A stretch of 6,248 nt of DNA, taken from NCBI GenBank assembly GCA_045646245.1, contig JAZRKJ010000037.1, positions 1 through 6,248 on the forward strand. The letters are read 5' to 3'. Each line of letters starts with the position of its first letter. The first letter of the stretch is position 1. Origin of the DNA: SIG607 sp045646245 (lineage in GTDB: Bacteria > Bacillota > Clostridia > Oscillospirales > Acutalibacteraceae). The notes under the pieces are model-generated. The model was not told the origin of the DNA, ran no database searches, and was given only the letters and a program-made list of their open reading frames with translations. This document shows positions 5,541 through 6,248 of this stretch, piece by piece. The translations under genes and the position numbers were made by a program.

Positions 5541-5565
5541 AAAACAGCCCGAAGGCTGTTTTTTT
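5538..5565 (-). terminator. UUCG-loop intrinsic terminator after the dockerin fragment
   Basis: The stem ACAGCC/GGCTGT (5544-5549 with 5554-5559) closes a UUCG tetraloop on the minus strand. It is flanked by seven As (5538-5544) and seven Ts (5559-5565), making it strong in the minus direction and possibly bidirectional. The TAA stop of the dockerin frame (5564-5566) is fused to the A-tract. The sequence duplicates the terminator at 4512-4536. Confidence 0.9.
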
Positions 5566-5884
5566 AGTTTTCTGCCAAATAAAGCTTTAATTCTGCAAGA
5601 TCGGTGGTATTAACAATACCGTCGGCGTTCATATCAATTCCTTCTGCTATGTCGCCGCTAAGACCTGCAAGGTGAAGCTTCATTACCGCAAGGTCGGTGG
5701 TGTCGATTTTTCCGTCACCGTTTGCATCGCCCAAAAGCACGTCGTCCTCGCTTATAATTGCGTAGTAGCTCAAATGGGAAGTATTAAACACCAGCATACC
5801 GTCTACAATCCGTGCGTTCATATCAAGGTATGAGCCGTCAGCGTTAATACGGTAAACCTTACTGTTATTGTTATAGCCTGTCAT
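5564..5884 (-). pseudogene. Orphan C-terminal fragment of a dockerin-containing secreted protein
   Basis: The frame encodes 106 residues. Residues 1-45 (SKVYRINADGSYLDMNARIVDG...LVFNTSHLSYYAI) look like the end of a beta-sandwich module often found near the C terminus of large clostridial surface or secreted proteins. Residues 51-106 form a complete type I dockerin: two calcium-binding F-hand loops, D53-N55-D57-D61-D64 and D84-N86-D88-N92-D95, each followed by a helix with Lys at loop position 17. Dockerins bind cohesins to attach enzymes to a cellulosome or cell-surface scaffold. The fragment has no signal peptide, catalytic domain, promoter or Shine-Dalgarno sequence, and the first ATG falls inside a truncated domain. 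The frame stays open upstream only to 5935 (TGA at 5936-5938) with no homologous sequence there. It is therefore best read as the 3' remnant of a larger gene whose front was lost by rearrangement. A chimeric contig join is the alternative. Confidence 0.75.
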
Positions 5885-5925
5885 TCGTGTCCGAAAAAGA
5901 ACTGGTCTAAAAAACCGAGGATTTT

Positions 5926-6248
5926 CTAAAAAACTTCAATAAATGTTGACACTAATTCTTCTATTTGTAATAAACTGAATAAAACTATAATCACAATCAA
6001 TATACACGATAGAATAATCATTCCTTTTTTATTCAGCTTTTTTGATTGCATAATAACATTGATAAGTTCAAATATAATTTCCACAGCCAACAACAAAAAA
6101 GCAAATAATACTGGCAGTTTCTGATTTAAGGTGTCGACGAAAATATAAAGATACCGTGCATCAATTTCAAACGGTGAAACCTTAATGTCTGGCACCAAAA
6201 ACAAAAATACAGGTAAAGTCGGATCGTAGCCATGTCGTTCTGTGAGCC
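5926..6248 (-). CDS. C-terminal part of an unrecognised membrane protein, cut by the window edge
   Basis: The frame is open from the right edge to a TAG at 5928-5926, giving 106 visible residues. No start is visible: the TTG at 6204 sits in the middle of a continuous coding frame (…YDPTLPVFLFLVPDIKVS…), so the true start lies outside the window. The visible part has a soluble or interfacial segment (about 1-43, with ERHGYDPT and PFEIDARYLYIFVDTL), a hydrophobic helix at about 44-66, a lysine-rich loop (QSKKLNKKG), a second helix at about 75-95, and a short acidic C terminus. I recognise no family. Base composition is clearly more AT-rich than in the genes to the left, which hints at a different origin. 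No terminator is visible between it and the dockerin fragment. Confidence 0.6.
   Translation of the reverse strand, partial: LTERHGYDPTLPVFLFLVPDIKVSPFEIDARYLYIFVDTLNQKLPVLFAFLLLAVEIIFELINVIMQSKKLNKKGMIILSCILIVIIVLFSLLQIEELVSTFIEVF

Noticed and set aside
5946..5973. TTGACA followed by TAATAA on the plus strand, a possible antisense promoter
   Set aside because: The spacer is 16 bp and the -10 match is poor. It lies in AT-rich coding DNA where such matches are expected, and there is no plus-strand gene downstream.

Overview
The window looks like a piece of a Clostridia-type chromosome (Bacillota), most likely an anaerobic, fibre-degrading gut or rumen Oscillospirales/Ruminococcus-like bacterium. 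This is inferred from a type I dockerin domain, a clostridial-style family 2 glycoside hydrolase, a DUF5662 protein, moderately AT-rich DNA, consensus sigma-A promoters with 17-bp spacers, and short U-tract terminators. It could equally be a metagenome-assembled contig. All genes I accept lie on the minus strand, so the window reads from right to left. The plus-strand open frames are shadows of these genes.

Layout in transcription order. (1) 6248-5926: the 3' end of a membrane protein gene cut by the window edge, in DNA that is visibly more AT-rich. (2) 5884-5564: an orphan C-terminal fragment of a secreted dockerin protein. It has no signal peptide, promoter or ribosome binding site, and a likely junction lies at about 5885-5935. 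It ends in a UUCG-loop terminator that abuts a 66-bp heptad repeat array (5475-5540) with G-quadruplex potential on the minus strand. (3) 5412-4512: a two-gene unit with a consensus promoter, DUF5662 protein, 98-residue two-helix membrane protein and terminator. (4) 4425-3023: a single-gene unit for a CPA2-type cation:proton antiporter with its own promoter. Its presumed terminator hairpin contains the -35 box of the next promoter. (5) 3043-41: an MFS transporter and GH2 glycosidase operon with genes overlapping by 23 bp, closed by a hairpin terminator and followed by a second G-rich repeat tract that runs off the left edge.

The clearest functional unit is the MFS-GH2 pair: the transporter probably brings in a glycoside or oligosaccharide that the cytoplasmic GH2 enzyme hydrolyses. 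The antiporter and the DUF5662 pair are independent housekeeping-type or uncharacterised units. I see no phage, CRISPR, IS element, rRNA or tRNA, and no convincing new multi-gene system. The most interesting signals are the repeat arrays placed directly after terminators, the orphan dockerin fragment, and a promoter/Shine-Dalgarno module shared by two unrelated genes that predicts extremely short leaders.
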